From NCBI GenBank assembly GCA_949358305.1, contig OX442322.1, positions 2,730,001-2,790,000 of the forward strand: a stretch of DNA of 60,000 nucleotides, in the 5' to 3' direction. The notes below the pieces were generated by a model. That model ran no database searches. It saw only the letters and a list, made by a program, of their open reading frames with translations, and was not told where the DNA came from. This stretch comes from Strigamia acuminata. Taxonomy: Eukaryota; Arthropoda; Chilopoda; Geophilomorpha; Linotaeniidae. The translations under genes were made by a program, and so were the position numbers. Positions 1 to 9,859 of the stretch are shown piece after piece. How positions within the stretch are numbered: position 1 is the stretch's first letter; every line of letters begins with the position of its first letter.

Positions 1-1
1 T

Positions 2-817
2 ATAAGAACCGCGGGGAGGGTGTTCATCATTCAGCGATCTTATATCGACAAAATCATCAAGAAGTTCGAGGTTGCTGCCGATAGAATGATCAAGGTCCCC
101 GTTACACCTGGAACGACGTTAAAGAAGGGATCCACTGAACATCTCTCCGACTTCCCATATCGGTCATTAATTGGATCACTTCTATTCCTCGCCTCTCGAA
201 CCCGTCCGGACATTCTCTATTCCGTCATCGCGTTATCTCAGTATAACAATTGTTTCAACAAGACCCACATTCGCGCACTCCTCCAAGTTCTTCGATACGT
301 CGCGAATACGGCTGATTTGGCAATTGAATTGTCCGGATGCACGACAAGCCAATTATGGGCATTTACCGACGCTTCTTGGGCCTCCGACACCGAAACATCG
401 CTCAGCTTCGGGGGATTCATCACGTACATCGGAAACGTCCCCATCGGTTGGTCGTGTAAGAAACAGTCTTCGGTTGCGTGCTCGACGATGGAAGCGGAGT
501 TCATCGCCCTCGTCGAGTGCGTAAAGGAACTCTACTGGCTTGATCACGTCTTTTCGCAACTCCCGCATTTGAACCGCATTTCCCGTCCCATCGTCTATTC
601 GGATGCGCTGGCGTCCATCCAGTTCACCTCCAACGACGTGGAAAACGCGAAGACCAAGCACATTCGTGTGAAGTATCACTGGTTGCGGGAGTGGTATGTG
701 GCAAAAGTATTCGAATTACGGAAAATCCCGGGTGATGATAACGTAGCGGACATTTTCACCAAATGGCTACCATCTGATCGACTTCGGAAGCTCACTTCGG
801 GAATCTTCTGCCAGTAA
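2..817 (+). CDS. Copia A pol, C-terminal RT and RNase H (5'-truncated by window edge)
   Basis: Seen: the frame is open from base 2, so the apparent start near base 20 (a GTG) is only the window edge. The fragment holds the end of the Ty1/copia RVT_2 reverse transcriptase (PYRSLIGSLLFLASRTRPDI) and then RNase H. Acidic residues lie in AFTDASWAS, STMEAEFIAL and PIVYSDALAS, and the family's terminal block KTKHIRVKYHWLREW is followed by DIFTKWL. No internal stop is present and the natural TAA is at 815-817. The protein is closely similar to the copia B fragment at 18126-19089, which places both in one family. Known: RNase H removes the RNA strand during reverse transcription. Gag, protease, integrase and most of RT would lie upstream of the window. 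Confidence 0.93.
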   Translation: MRTAGRVFIIQRSYIDKIIKKFEVAADRMIKVPVTPGTTLKKGSTEHLSDFPYRSLIGSLLFLASRTRPDILYSVIALSQYNNCFNKTHIRALLQVLRYVANTADLAIELSGCTTSQLWAFTDASWASDTETSLSFGGFITYIGNVPIGWSCKKQSSVACSTMEAEFIALVECVKELYWLDHVFSQLPHLNRISRPIVYSDALASIQFTSNDVENAKTKHIRVKYHWLREWYVAKVFELRKIPGDDNVADIFTKWLPSDRLRKLTSGIFCQ

Positions 818-1061
818 CCGATTATGACTTTTGTTTTCCAATCGTAGTTTTGGACATTCCTTATTTATTTTCACCGGATTCGAGGTTTTATCGTGTAGTT
901 AGATTGGGAATTATGAGCTTAGTTAAGTGATGTAAACGAAAGTACCCGACACGATAATTCCGAAATTTATTGTTTACCTTTCTTACCAGACACCGAAAGT
1001 CCCGTGTTCTGTTTTATTTATTCATTGAGTTGTAAAACCCATTTTATAGCATGGGGGGATT
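818..1061 (+). other. Copia A 3' untranslated region and polypurine tract
   Basis: Non-coding stretch between the pol stop and the 3' LTR. The purine run ATGGGGGGATT at 1051-1061 directly precedes the LTR start TGTTGG at 1062 and is the likely plus-strand primer. Equivalent runs precede the LTR starts of copia B, C, E and F. A GGGAATT block near 907 is also present between pol and LTR in the relatives. Confidence 0.75.
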
Positions 1062-1140
1062 TGTTGGTGTGCAATGCACTATTTGCTATAATATGGGTTA
1101 TGATATTATTGTCCATTTATATCTTCAGATATTTGACCAT
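1062..1140 (+). repeat. Copia A 3' LTR, left part (split by gypsy-1)
   Basis: Begins TGTTGG after the polypurine tract and stops at the gypsy-1 insertion. It resumes at 14678; without one copy of the CCAT duplication the restored LTR length is 573 bp, the same as the copia B 5' LTR. A small dyad GTGCA-A-TGCAC lies just inside the start. Confidence 0.85.
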
Positions 1141-2136
1141 TGTGGTGACCCGACTGGGGTGGGGCACGAAGAGTTTCTCTCGTGGCCTACATACGGGTAA
1201 AGAAGGGGAGTCGCACGCGCGCCTCCCTTCCCTCAGAGCATTGACATCCAGTCAATGGACGGGCGTCTGCCCTGGGGGAGTGGGGGAGATTCGTCTTCTC
1301 CACTATTGGGTGGCTTTAGTCACCTGTCACCCCCCGCTTTGTGCAAAGGAATTCGCCTTGCACTGAGCGGGCAGAACCAACACAAAAATCAACCAAGATA
1401 CACGTAAAAGCCAAACGTCCTAAAACGATCAAGCCTAAGTACAAAGACTTCAGGAGTGACCTAGGACAAGGGACTTTCAACGTGAGTACGATTGATTTGT
1501 GTTAACCTCCGCAGAGTAACCTGCGAAACAAGATTACCACACTATTTTAGCAAGCCAGCTAGAAATAGTAAACCTACTCCAATTTAGCGAGTTGTGCAGA
1601 CAAACGGTCGCACAAGCCTAAATTGCAGTAACCACGACGAGCGTTCCCGCCGCTGTGTGTATCGCCGGGAACCACCAAGCGTCCGCCGCTGTGTGATCGC
1701 CGGACACCTACAAAAAACCCTAAACCTAGACAACAGACCAGAAGTAAGACCTTTCAGGCATTCACTCGCGCCCGACCAGCGTGAGCCCGAAGGACCGAAC
1801 GAGAAACGTGAGACGAGGACGCCATTCATTGCCACGCCGGCCCAAGACGACACCACGTTGCCACGCGGACGCCATCCTGGATCCACAGCGACAAAGGACG
1901 ACCTCGACCAGTTTCCCGCCAACTTCACACCCCTTTCCTTTTACCTTTTTATTCCCTTACATATTTTATTCCCTTTTAACTGTATATTCCCGTATAATAA
2001 ATACATTTATTATATTTACCTTTTACATTGTCTTGCCGTGTTACATTATTTGGGTAACCGCTTGAGTAAAGCGGTATTGCGAGATCAGAGAGTGACTCAT
2101 ACCACGTATCAGCGACAGACCGAGTTGAGCGCGACA
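1141..2136 (+). repeat. Gypsy-1 5' LTR
   Basis: 996 bp, starting TGTGGTGACC and ending GAGCGCGACA. Matches 13682-14677 without a difference that I noticed. An AT-rich block with AATAAATACATTTATTATA near 1996 could carry the poly(A) signal. Short ORFs in both strands recur in both LTRs and are not genes. Confidence 0.95.
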
Positions 2137-2138
2137 CG

Positions 2139-2156
2139 TGGGGGCCTGTCCGGGAT
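2139..2156 (+). other. Gypsy-1 primer binding site (tRNA-Pro-like)
   Basis: TGGGGGCCTGTCCGGGAT starts two bases after the LTR. From memory it resembles the complement of a tRNA-Pro 3' end with two adjacent mismatches. Gypsy-2 has almost the same site. Confidence 0.75.
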
Positions 2157-2204
2157 CGATTTAAACGACTCGAATAGAACTTGAGATCATTTTTATACCC
2201 AAAA

Positions 2205-5200
2205 ATGGCAGACAATATCCGAGTAACGGATTCCGACTCCGACGCAAACAAGAGAGCCGGTAGCCGTAAAGGCGCCGATTATCATTTGCGATCTGGAGGT
2301 CCCTTACCCAAAGCCTCAGCGCACGAAGCGAGGCAAAAACGGCGCAAGCCTAAACCCGATCGCAGAAGCGCATCAGAGGCATCGCACCCGTCTCGTTCCG
2401 AGACGAGGCAGCGATTGGACGAGACAGAGCGGGGTGAAGAGCAATCTCACTCCAAACTGCCGCGTTCTAACCGTGACGGCGAGACGAGCGGAAACGAGGT
2501 TTTATCCCGTAACCCATCGCCTCGTCTAACGCACGACACCGAGGTGGGCAGTCCGAAAGCGGCGTCTCCGATACAAAAGACGGCCTCAAACACGACAGCT
2601 AATTCGGCACTAAACACGCCAATTACGCAAAGCCGCCCAGCTTCGGTCAGGTCCGAAGGACACAAGTCCAATGCGTCAAAAACTGAGCGTGTTCCGAGCC
2701 AGCCTTACAGCGTCTCGGCCACATTGGTTGACACGATGCAGTTGGCACAGGCAGAAGGTGTACGATACACTCTGCCAACGGGAAAAATAACTGTGTACGA
2801 AACATTACAAATCGTACGTGCAGCTTTAAGAGCGCACAGGTTATCCCCGGAAATCACCGTTGTTGAAGGCGCATACGCTCAACAAATGGTAGACTCCGCT
2901 CAATTCGAAGCGGATGCCGAGAATGAGGCCCGACAAGCCATCCGCGAGAGAAAGCGGAAGCTGGCGGAAAGAGAAGCGCGAGCTCTCGAGTACGGCAAAT
3001 CCCAGCGCGTTCCGACTACTCCAGAAGAAGTCGAAATAGTTGATCGAGCCTTACATGCACATCGTTATGCATTCCGTTCTCAACAAGAAGCTGAACAAGC
3101 TTTCATGACTAGGCTGCAACGAGACAAACCAAAATCCGTTCGCAAGCCAGAAGTTAGCTCGTCCGAATTGTCCGACGAGAGCGTAGAAGGCGACCCGAAG
3201 CGCACGCCGAAGGTCAGCCCCAAACCCGAGCGAAAAAAGGAAGTGCCAGTCACTCCACGCAAACGGGAAGTCTCGACCGAACAACGCGTTCGACCTCGCA
3301 TGATGGCGTTAGACGATAACACTAACAACGCTATCAACCGATTAATAAATGCGAACAACGCGCGTCGTAACGAAGAACAGACTCACACGAGCCGACAACG
3401 CGACGACCCGCGGGGTAACGACTGGCAACAGCCGGTACCCATCCTCAAAGACGACGGACCTTCGAGAAAACCTTCCGAAGACCGCACATCGTCACGAGAG
3501 GAACGTCAACGCGAAAGAGGACAGCAACAGTATCACTACGGAAACAGTGATTCGTCGTCGGATGAACTGGAGTCGAATGCACCCAGTCATCACGATTCGG
3601 AGAGAGGTTCCGGAGAAAGACGAAGGGAAAGAGAACGCGATGAACGCAGGGAAAGGGAACGTGACGACCGTCGTAGGGGCCGGAAAGAGTCAAACTCTTC
3701 ACGGCGCAACCCGCCACGCCGCTCACCGTCTCCCGACCCCAGCTCCGACCCCTCGTCCAACGACGACAGACGAAATGATAAGTCAAGTAATCGCCGGAAG
3801 AGATCCAACTCTCCGCGCGATAGAGAGAAACGACGTCGATCGGAAAATAGCGACCACCGACGGGAGGAGTTTCAGGACCTTCCCCGACAAAGCGCGTTTA
3901 CCGATTCGACGGGTCGGCAGTATACGATGGGAGAGCTTGGAAGAGCCCTGCTTGGCTCGTTAAAAGCCGAAGGAATCGATCTGAGCAAACGAAATGATCG
4001 TAATCGTAACACTGGTGACCGCGTAAAGAAAAAATACGCTGTCTCCCGACGTGACACCATGAGTGTTACCGGGAATATTAGGTGGCAATTTTATATTCAG
4101 AACCGTTTCGACGGGTCATGGAAAGCGGGAGATCGCTTCCTTGACGAAGTAATTCGGATTAAGACTGCCACTAAAGCCACCGTAGGAGACATGCTCACCC
4201 ACGGTATTGTCGAGCTAATGACAGGCTCGGCACGTGAGTGGTACCAAGGATTGAAAGGCGTCAATTGGGACGACTTTTTAATGAGATTCGACCTGCGCTA
4301 CGGCGAGACACCCGAAGAGGTGAGCCGAAAGATGCGAGGTCTTCGCCAGATGCCTGGTGAAACCATAATGGATTACGACATTCGCGCCAGATTGTTGTTC
4401 GAAAAGGCCCCGATGGAATTTCATGCCACGGGATTCAACCTTTTCTTTCTCGGCGGTTTGTCGGAATACTCGCAACGGGTGCTACTTGAAGAAAGGGCAC
4501 CGACAGGAGGCAGCTACGAAGAAATGAGCGCCTTCCTGTTCGAGAACACGATAGATATCGAGAAGAGATATTATTCCGCTTTACCAGAAGCGGAGAAAGC
4601 AGCAACCGCTAAACGTCTCAAGTTGAGTGCGGAAAGATATGGGGCGACAGACAAAATCATGCGCCCTACTGAATATCTTAGCGGTATAATGGAGCTGGCA
4701 GAAGCTAGCGTTGGTTTACAAATAAAAAATAAACTGACATCCACGCTGCCTTCCAACCCATTGGCCGCCCCTAAAAAGGCACCGACAGCGTCAGCCATGC
4801 AAGCGACACTGGAGGAGGTCAAGGAGGGGGAGGAAGCCGAACAAAATGTCGGAAAATCAGACGAAAAAGAAGAAAAAGACGATTATTCGACGGACGAAGA
4901 AATACGAAGCTATCGCGATACCTTATCAACGGGTTGCGATGAGGAAGGACCGCTAGTACATCTCATCCATCGAGATAGAGCGGTAGAAGAATTTCGCGCC
5001 AGGTTAAAACCAAATGCCGGCCGAATTCCGAAGTATTTTCGAAAAAATTACACGCCACCGTCGAAAGTAGACCCTGAAAAAAAGAAATCGATTGAAGCCC
5101 CAAGAGACAAATCAAATATTCGTTGTTTTAAGTGTAACCAACCGGGTCACTATTCCAATGAGTGCCCAAGAACAGCGAAAGAAGACGCTAAGTTTGACGC

Positions 5201-5285
5201 GATAATGAAGCAGATGGCAGAGATTAAACTCGCCATGGCAAAAAACGAGTCAAAAAACGAGTCAGCGCAGGCGGCGAAGAAATAA
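2205..5285 (+). CDS. gag: Gypsy-1 Gag polyprotein
   Basis: 1026 residues from the ATG at 2205; the same start is kept in copy K and a comparable one in gypsy-2. The protein packages element RNA into particles. Residues 1 to about 600 are a low-complexity, charged region with Arg/Glu/Ser runs near residues 470-560 and the short motif YHLRSGGP near the N-terminus. Residues about 620-780 match the retrotransposon Gag core: EWYQGLKGVNWDDFLMRFDLRY, then MDYDIRARLLF. A CX2CX4HX4C zinc knuckle (CFKCNQPGHYSNEC) lies near residue 973. The reading frame is intact. It ends with two in-frame A_AAA_AAC heptamers, so a fraction of ribosomes is predicted to shift -1 into pol. The N-terminal part is far longer than in most Ty3/gypsy Gags. 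Confidence 0.93.
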   Translation: MADNIRVTDSDSDANKRAGSRKGADYHLRSGGPLPKASAHEARQKRRKPKPDRRSASEASHPSRSETRQRLDETERGEEQSHSKLPRSNRDGETSGNEVLSRNPSPRLTHDTEVGSPKAASPIQKTASNTTANSALNTPITQSRPASVRSEGHKSNASKTERVPSQPYSVSATLVDTMQLAQAEGVRYTLPTGKITVYETLQIVRAALRAHRLSPEITVVEGAYAQQMVDSAQFEADAENEARQAIRERKRKLAEREARALEYGKSQRVPTTPEEVEIVDRALHAHRYAFRSQQEAEQAFMTRLQRDKPKSVRKPEVSSSELSDESVEGDPKRTPKVSPKPERKKEVPVTPRKREVSTEQRVRPRMMALDDNTNNAINRLINANNARRNEEQTHTSRQRDDPRGNDWQQPVPILKDDGPSRKPSEDRTSSREERQRERGQQQYHYGNSDSSSDELESNAPSHHDSERGSGERRRERERDERRERERDDRRRGRKESNSSRRNPPRRSPSPDPSSDPSSNDDRRNDKSSNRRKRSNSPRDREKRRRSENSDHRREEFQDLPRQSAFTDSTGRQYTMGELGRALLGSLKAEGIDLSKRNDRNRNTGDRVKKKYAVSRRDTMSVTGNIRWQFYIQNRFDGSWKAGDRFLDEVIRIKTATKATVGDMLTHGIVELMTGSAREWYQGLKGVNWDDFLMRFDLRYGETPEEVSRKMRGLRQMPGETIMDYDIRARLLFEKAPMEFHATGFNLFFLGGLSEYSQRVLLEERAPTGGSYEEMSAFLFENTIDIEKRYYSALPEAEKAATAKRLKLSAERYGATDKIMRPTEYLSGIMELAEASVGLQIKNKLTSTLPSNPLAAPKKAPTASAMQATLEEVKEGEEAEQNVGKSDEKEEKDDYSTDEEIRSYRDTLSTGCDEEGPLVHLIHRDRAVEEFRARLKPNAGRIPKYFRKNYTPPSKVDPEKKKSIEAPRDKSNIRCFKCNQPGHYSNECPRTAKEDAKFDAIMKQMAEIKLAMAKNESKNESAQAAKK
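5240..5258 (+). promoter_or_regulatory. Tandem -1 frameshift heptamers at gag-pol junction
   Basis: Two copies of A_AAA_AAC at 5240-5246 and 5252-5258, both in the gag frame (gag codons AAA AAC). The pol frame is -1 to gag and is open from 5228 (its last upstream stop is TAA at 5225-5227). Both sites therefore fall inside the 58-nt gag/pol overlap. The gag stop is at 5283-5285. Confidence 0.72.
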
Positions 5286-5308
5286 CTTCTCGACCGTCTG
5301 CGCCATTC

Positions 5309-8300
5309 ATGAAGAAGAAGGGGTTTAACAAAGGGTTCGATAAACCGCCACCAGTCAAAGAAATGGGTAGTGACATAGCTAACGCCCAGATCCAAGACAG
5401 GGCCAACAACGCTTTGCAGGTAATTACCGCAAACGCTGAGGCTGAGGCGGAAGAACCAAACCTACTGCTTGAAGAATTACCTCAAGTAGTCGAAGACACA
5501 GAAGAATTTCGTGTTTTCATGTGCAACGTGGCGGTCGAATATACCAGCCGCCTATGTATGCTGCCCATGACAATAGAACGCGAAAAAATTATGGGACTGC
5601 TAGACTCGGGAGCAGATCGCTCGTTCGTTTCCGAAGACATAGTAGCATCATTGGGTCTCACCGATAAGATAAAAGGCGTTAATAAAAATGTACGTCTAAA
5701 AACCGCCAACGGAATGGCGCGTCCAAAAGGAGTTATATTATTGACCATGGAGTGGCTCGGAGGGGTAGAACAGCACCCTTTCCTGGTCCTGCCCACGTGC
5801 GACAGAATTTTTCTGTTGGGCTTAGACCTCATGGCGTCAATGGAAATACAACCAAATCCAATAACGAAATCTTGGAATTATATCAGAAATGATAGAGAAA
5901 GACCCGCAATTGTCGTGCCACCAGCTCTTATCAAAGAAGCGGCCGACAAGACACAGTGGGAGAAAGGCCTAAAGAAATTCGTTCAAGACTACGATTTTAA
6001 AGCATTCGTAACAGAATTGCAACGGGACAATGTAGTGGAAACGCTTGTCGCCGACGCCGCTTTAGAATTAAACGAAGCGGCAGCCCTACGAAGGGTCCTA
6101 CTTAAATATGAGGGGATCCTGTCGAAAAAACCGGGCCGAACGAATAGGGCTATTCACGAAATTAAATTGACGGATAATAAACCTATACGAGTTGCGTATA
6201 AGGGAATGAACCCGCAAAAACGTGAAATAGTACAAAAAATGTGCCAAGAAATGCTAGACAGTGGCATTGTCTCCGAGGCCCAGGGAGAATACGCGACGCG
6301 AGTTGTGCTCGTGATGCGCCCGGGCTCGGACCCACGCCTATGCATTGATTACCGCCCATTAAACGCGGTGACAGAGATAGATCCCATACAGATGCCGTCT
6401 ATCGAATCCATTTTGAGAGAGCTTAGCCCCTTTTCTTGGGTTACGACGATGGATCTGTCGAAGGGATACTGGCAAGTTGAGATGAGGCCAGAGGATAAGC
6501 TAAAAACAGCATTTTACTCGCCAATTGGACGGTTGATGTTCAACGTCATGCCGTTTGGTTTAGTGAATGCTCCCAGTACCTTTCAGAGACTAATCGAAAG
6601 CGTATTGGGTGATATCCTGCATCAGTTCGTGTGGGCATACCTAGATGACATAGTTATTGCCTCTAAAACATTCGAAGAGCACATTGAGCACATCGACCAA
6701 GTGCTCACCCGGCTGGCGAAAGCTGGGTTACACGTTCATCCGGGCAAGAGCAAGTTCTGCCGAAAGGAGCTTGCCTTCCTGGGTTATCGCATTGGAGTCA
6801 ACGGTTTAGCTATTGGCCCCGAAAAAATCGATGCGATTAATCGTTTCCCACCACCCGAGGACGTTAAAGGTGTCCAACGGTTTATGGGAATGATAAACTT
6901 CTTCGGCAGGTTGCTACCGGGTCTAGCTGAAGTGGCAGCCCCAGTTACCGACCTCCTGAAGAATGAAAACGAATTTGTATGGTCAAATGAGTGCAACATC
7001 GCATTTAATGCGATAAAGAGGATGCTGACGGAAGTCGGCGTAATGCCTCTACCCGACTTAAACCGGCCGTTCATATTACATACGGACGCCAGCAGAGTTG
7101 GGTTAGGAGCGGCGTTGCTCCAAACACACGTGCGCGACGGAGTCGAACAAGACCTGCCGTGCATGTTTATAAGTCGCAAACTCCAAGGCGCTGAAAAAAA
7201 TTACAACGCCACAGAGTTGGAGTGTTTGGCAGTTGTGTGGGCTATAAGGAAATTCAGAGATTATCTCGAATATACCAAATTTGTAGTCCACACAGATCAT
7301 CAAGCGTTACAATGGCTGATGAAATTAAAGGAGCCAGCCGGTCGACTAGCCAGATGGCAGTTAGAACTGATGGCATGCGACTTGACCATTCAATACAAGC
7401 CCGGCAAATATAACGTCGTGGCTGACGCTCTATCAAGGGCACCAGTGTCAGATCCTATCGACGCTGACGATGATGGCGAGGATGATTCCCGCATCATTTA
7501 CTGCCCGACGAGTTGTCACCGTTGGGATTTAAGGAAAATAAATGAAATTCCCACCGCGTCTCCAGCAGATGTAAAATTCTGTGGATTCTGGACGCGGTTA
7601 TACCAACCAGCTGCTGACAATTACCCAAATGCAAAGAAGGAATTTAAGCTAGAGCGGAGAATAAATGACCCGCTTCTAAGCGCCTTCCACACTCATGTCG
7701 GCAAGCAAATGCGAAGCAATCCCCCGACAAGGGAGGAAATAATTGTGCAACAAAAATTAGACAAGAAATGTCAGGATAGAGCTAGATTCGTACTGACAGG
7801 AAAATATCCGCCCAACTTAACCAGAAGGCAGAAGCGTCGTTATGCACACGAATCCATAGATTACCTATTGGATGACGGCCTTTTGGTGAAACATCACCCA
7901 AATCACCAAGATGACTTGAGTGAATCGGACACCGCAGTAAAGGTAGTAATACCTGCTTCCTTAATCGGTCGCGTGCTGTGGTTGTTACACGGGCACCCGC
8001 TTGCGAGCCATGCGGGAGTAAGCAGAACACTCTATCGTGCTACACAGCTTTTTCACTGGACAGGGATGAAAAAAGATATTGCTCTTTTTGTCCACCAATG
8101 TCAGCGATGTCAAGCGTGCAAGCCGAGGAGTAAATCACCATTCGAAACTATTTTCTTAGGGCCTTACGCGCCTTTTGATTGTTTAAGTGTCGATGTGATG
8201 GGCCCAAAACCCGTTACGGGAAATAAAAATGCGTACATTATCGTTATAATGGACGTGGCGACTCGTTGGCCCGAGTTGTACGCCGTCGCTAGACCTTCAG

Positions 8301-9379
8301 CAGAAAAAATCGTTGAATGTATCTACGACGTAGCGTTACGTTACGGATTTCCACGTAAAATGATATCCGACAACGGACCCCAATTTATCTCGAAAATTTG
8401 GGGTAAGTTTTGTGAGAAATTCGGGATTGTGGCGTCACATACTTCGACCTACAATCCCAGAACAAATCCCGTTGAGCGACTCAACAGGGACATTAAATAT
8501 GCACTAAGCATATTCACTGACATCCACAATAGGTGGGATGAATACTTGAGGGAGATCGCGTTCAGCATACGAACAACAGTCTCGAGGACGAGAGATTTTT
8601 CTCCGGCCTACCTCAACTTCGCCCGAGAGCTACGAGTGCCTTGGGACCCACGAGTGGCAGAGTCGGTAAATGTGGTGGACCCCGAGAAACCACATGAGTA
8701 CGTGTATAAATTGGAGCAAACCATCTCCAACACGTACAAGCACATGATGGCGCACATTTTTAACATGCGCGACCGCATTTTACAAGATAAAAGCGGTGGA
8801 AAATTCGTGAATTTCGAGATTAATGATTTAGTGTGGAAGGACACACACATCCTCTCAAATGCAGCGAGAGGAATCACCGCCAGCTTGGCCGACAAAAGAG
8901 ACGGTCCGTATGTGATCATCGGCAAGCATGGCGGTAACGCGTATAAATTACGTAAGCTCGAGGACAATACCGAGCACAAATCGATCCAGGTACGAGAGTT
9001 AACTCCGTACATTCCGGAATTCCCGCAAGAAATGTGGGCCAAGGGCCAAGTCAAGTCAAAAACTGACGGCCAAATCGTCGATATGTTCGCTGGCGAGTCG
9101 GAAAAAGCACCGCCAAGTGACAACGAGGAGTATTTCGACGCCCCTTCACCACCGGTAAACGAGATAGTTGAATCCGTTCCGGATCCAATTTTGGTCGGGG
9201 GGGAAACAGGAGAAACTCCTGAAACAAACACAAAAAACACGGATAAAAAAGAAAACAATAATGAGGAGGTACAGACACAAAAAACAACAAAAAATATCGT
9301 ACCTGTCTCGACTCATCACCTGCGGCCCCGTGGAAGTAATCCGTTTATAAAAGACGGAAAGGTCGTAGGAAAGGAGTAG
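5309..9379 (+). CDS. pol: Gypsy-1 Pol polyprotein (protease, RT, RNase H, integrase)
   Basis: 1356 residues from the first ATG; the frame is open from 5228, consistent with entry by -1 frameshift from gag. Protease: LLDSGADRS, Asp99. RT: TTMDLSKGYWQV (Asp382) and YLDD at 444-447. RNase H: HTDASRVGLGAALL (Asp593), TELECLA near 636, HTDHQAL (Asp663). Integrase: zinc-binding H896, H901, C931, C934, then catalytic Asp962, Asp1021 and Glu1056 with the standard 35-residue D-E spacing. Every catalytic residue I looked for is present, so the enzyme could be active. The C-terminus ends in an acidic, low-complexity tail and NPFIKDGKVVGKE, a short motif shared with gypsy-2. No chromodomain was recognised. 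Confidence 0.96.
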   Translation: MKKKGFNKGFDKPPPVKEMGSDIANAQIQDRANNALQVITANAEAEAEEPNLLLEELPQVVEDTEEFRVFMCNVAVEYTSRLCMLPMTIEREKIMGLLDSGADRSFVSEDIVASLGLTDKIKGVNKNVRLKTANGMARPKGVILLTMEWLGGVEQHPFLVLPTCDRIFLLGLDLMASMEIQPNPITKSWNYIRNDRERPAIVVPPALIKEAADKTQWEKGLKKFVQDYDFKAFVTELQRDNVVETLVADAALELNEAAALRRVLLKYEGILSKKPGRTNRAIHEIKLTDNKPIRVAYKGMNPQKREIVQKMCQEMLDSGIVSEAQGEYATRVVLVMRPGSDPRLCIDYRPLNAVTEIDPIQMPSIESILRELSPFSWVTTMDLSKGYWQVEMRPEDKLKTAFYSPIGRLMFNVMPFGLVNAPSTFQRLIESVLGDILHQFVWAYLDDIVIASKTFEEHIEHIDQVLTRLAKAGLHVHPGKSKFCRKELAFLGYRIGVNGLAIGPEKIDAINRFPPPEDVKGVQRFMGMINFFGRLLPGLAEVAAPVTDLLKNENEFVWSNECNIAFNAIKRMLTEVGVMPLPDLNRPFILHTDASRVGLGAALLQTHVRDGVEQDLPCMFISRKLQGAEKNYNATELECLAVVWAIRKFRDYLEYTKFVVHTDHQALQWLMKLKEPAGRLARWQLELMACDLTIQYKPGKYNVVADALSRAPVSDPIDADDDGEDDSRIIYCPTSCHRWDLRKINEIPTASPADVKFCGFWTRLYQPAADNYPNAKKEFKLERRINDPLLSAFHTHVGKQMRSNPPTREEIIVQQKLDKKCQDRARFVLTGKYPPNLTRRQKRRYAHESIDYLLDDGLLVKHHPNHQDDLSESDTAVKVVIPASLIGRVLWLLHGHPLASHAGVSRTLYRATQLFHWTGMKKDIALFVHQCQRCQACKPRSKSPFETIFLGPYAPFDCLSVDVMGPKPVTGNKNAYIIVIMDVATRWPELYAVARPSAEKIVECIYDVALRYGFPRKMISDNGPQFISKIWGKFCEKFGIVASHTSTYNPRTNPVERLNRDIKYALSIFTDIHNRWDEYLREIAFSIRTTVSRTRDFSPAYLNFARELRVPWDPRVAESVNVVDPEKPHEYVYKLEQTISNTYKHMMAHIFNMRDRILQDKSGGKFVNFEINDLVWKDTHILSNAARGITASLADKRDGPYVIIGKHGGNAYKLRKLEDNTEHKSIQVRELTPYIPEFPQEMWAKGQVKSKTDGQIVDMFAGESEKAPPSDNEEYFDAPSPPVNEIVESVPDPILVGGETGETPETNTKNTDKKENNNEEVQTQKTTKNIVPVSTHHLRPRGSNPFIKDGKVVGKE

Positions 9380-9859
9380 AAAACGTTACGAGTCGATGGC
9401 GACGCTGAAAAACAAAAAAATTGACCGATCGACAGCGCTAGCCATCAAAATCCGAGACTCTGAAAATTTCGCTAAGTCCAACAAAGCGGATATCGGTCGA
9501 ATTCGCGTCACGAGATGGCGTGGAAACGCGGGACCCGTAGCAAAATTATCGGCACGGGTCGGATACCGCGTGCAAAAGACCCCGTAGCAGCGATCGCGCA
9601 CGGGCGTAGAAACAAAGGAGCCCCGTAGCGTAACATGCGCACGGGCTGTTGCGCACAGTCATAAGCACCTGGTTCTGGAGTAAAATTACCCAGAACCCAC
9701 CACGATTGCCTCGTTTTCACCCGGACTTCCGCTAAAATCAGCTGATCGTCGTCCGCACGTGATACACAGCGAGTGCATTTTTAACCAAGTTTTTGATCCA
9801 TTTTACGAGAAGTTTTCAAGTTTTTTAATCGTGGTCTGACTGAACGCGCAATCCTCACG
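9380..9859 (+). other. Gypsy-1 spacer between pol and ORF3
   Basis: No ORF worth calling. It contains three copies of a dyad motif (see 9534-9645) and, at its end, the start of the ORF3 mini-exon. Confidence 0.6.
9534..9645 (+). promoter_or_regulatory. Three copies of motif CCCGTAGC-N9/10-GCACGGG
   Basis: Copies lie at 9534-9558, 9581-9604 and 9622-9645, spaced 47 and 41 bp. The outer bases CCCGT and ACGGG are inverted complements while the 9-10 bp centre varies. Gypsy-2 keeps one copy in the same pol-ORF3 interval (40686-40709). This may be a protein-binding site or an RNA hairpin; its role is unknown. Confidence 0.55.

Noticed and set aside
1594-2184. ORFs of up to 196 codons inside the gypsy-1 LTRs (also 14135-14716, and antisense 1584-1928)
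   Set aside because: Repeated in both LTRs, with no homology and no codon pattern; they are chance frames in LTR sequence.
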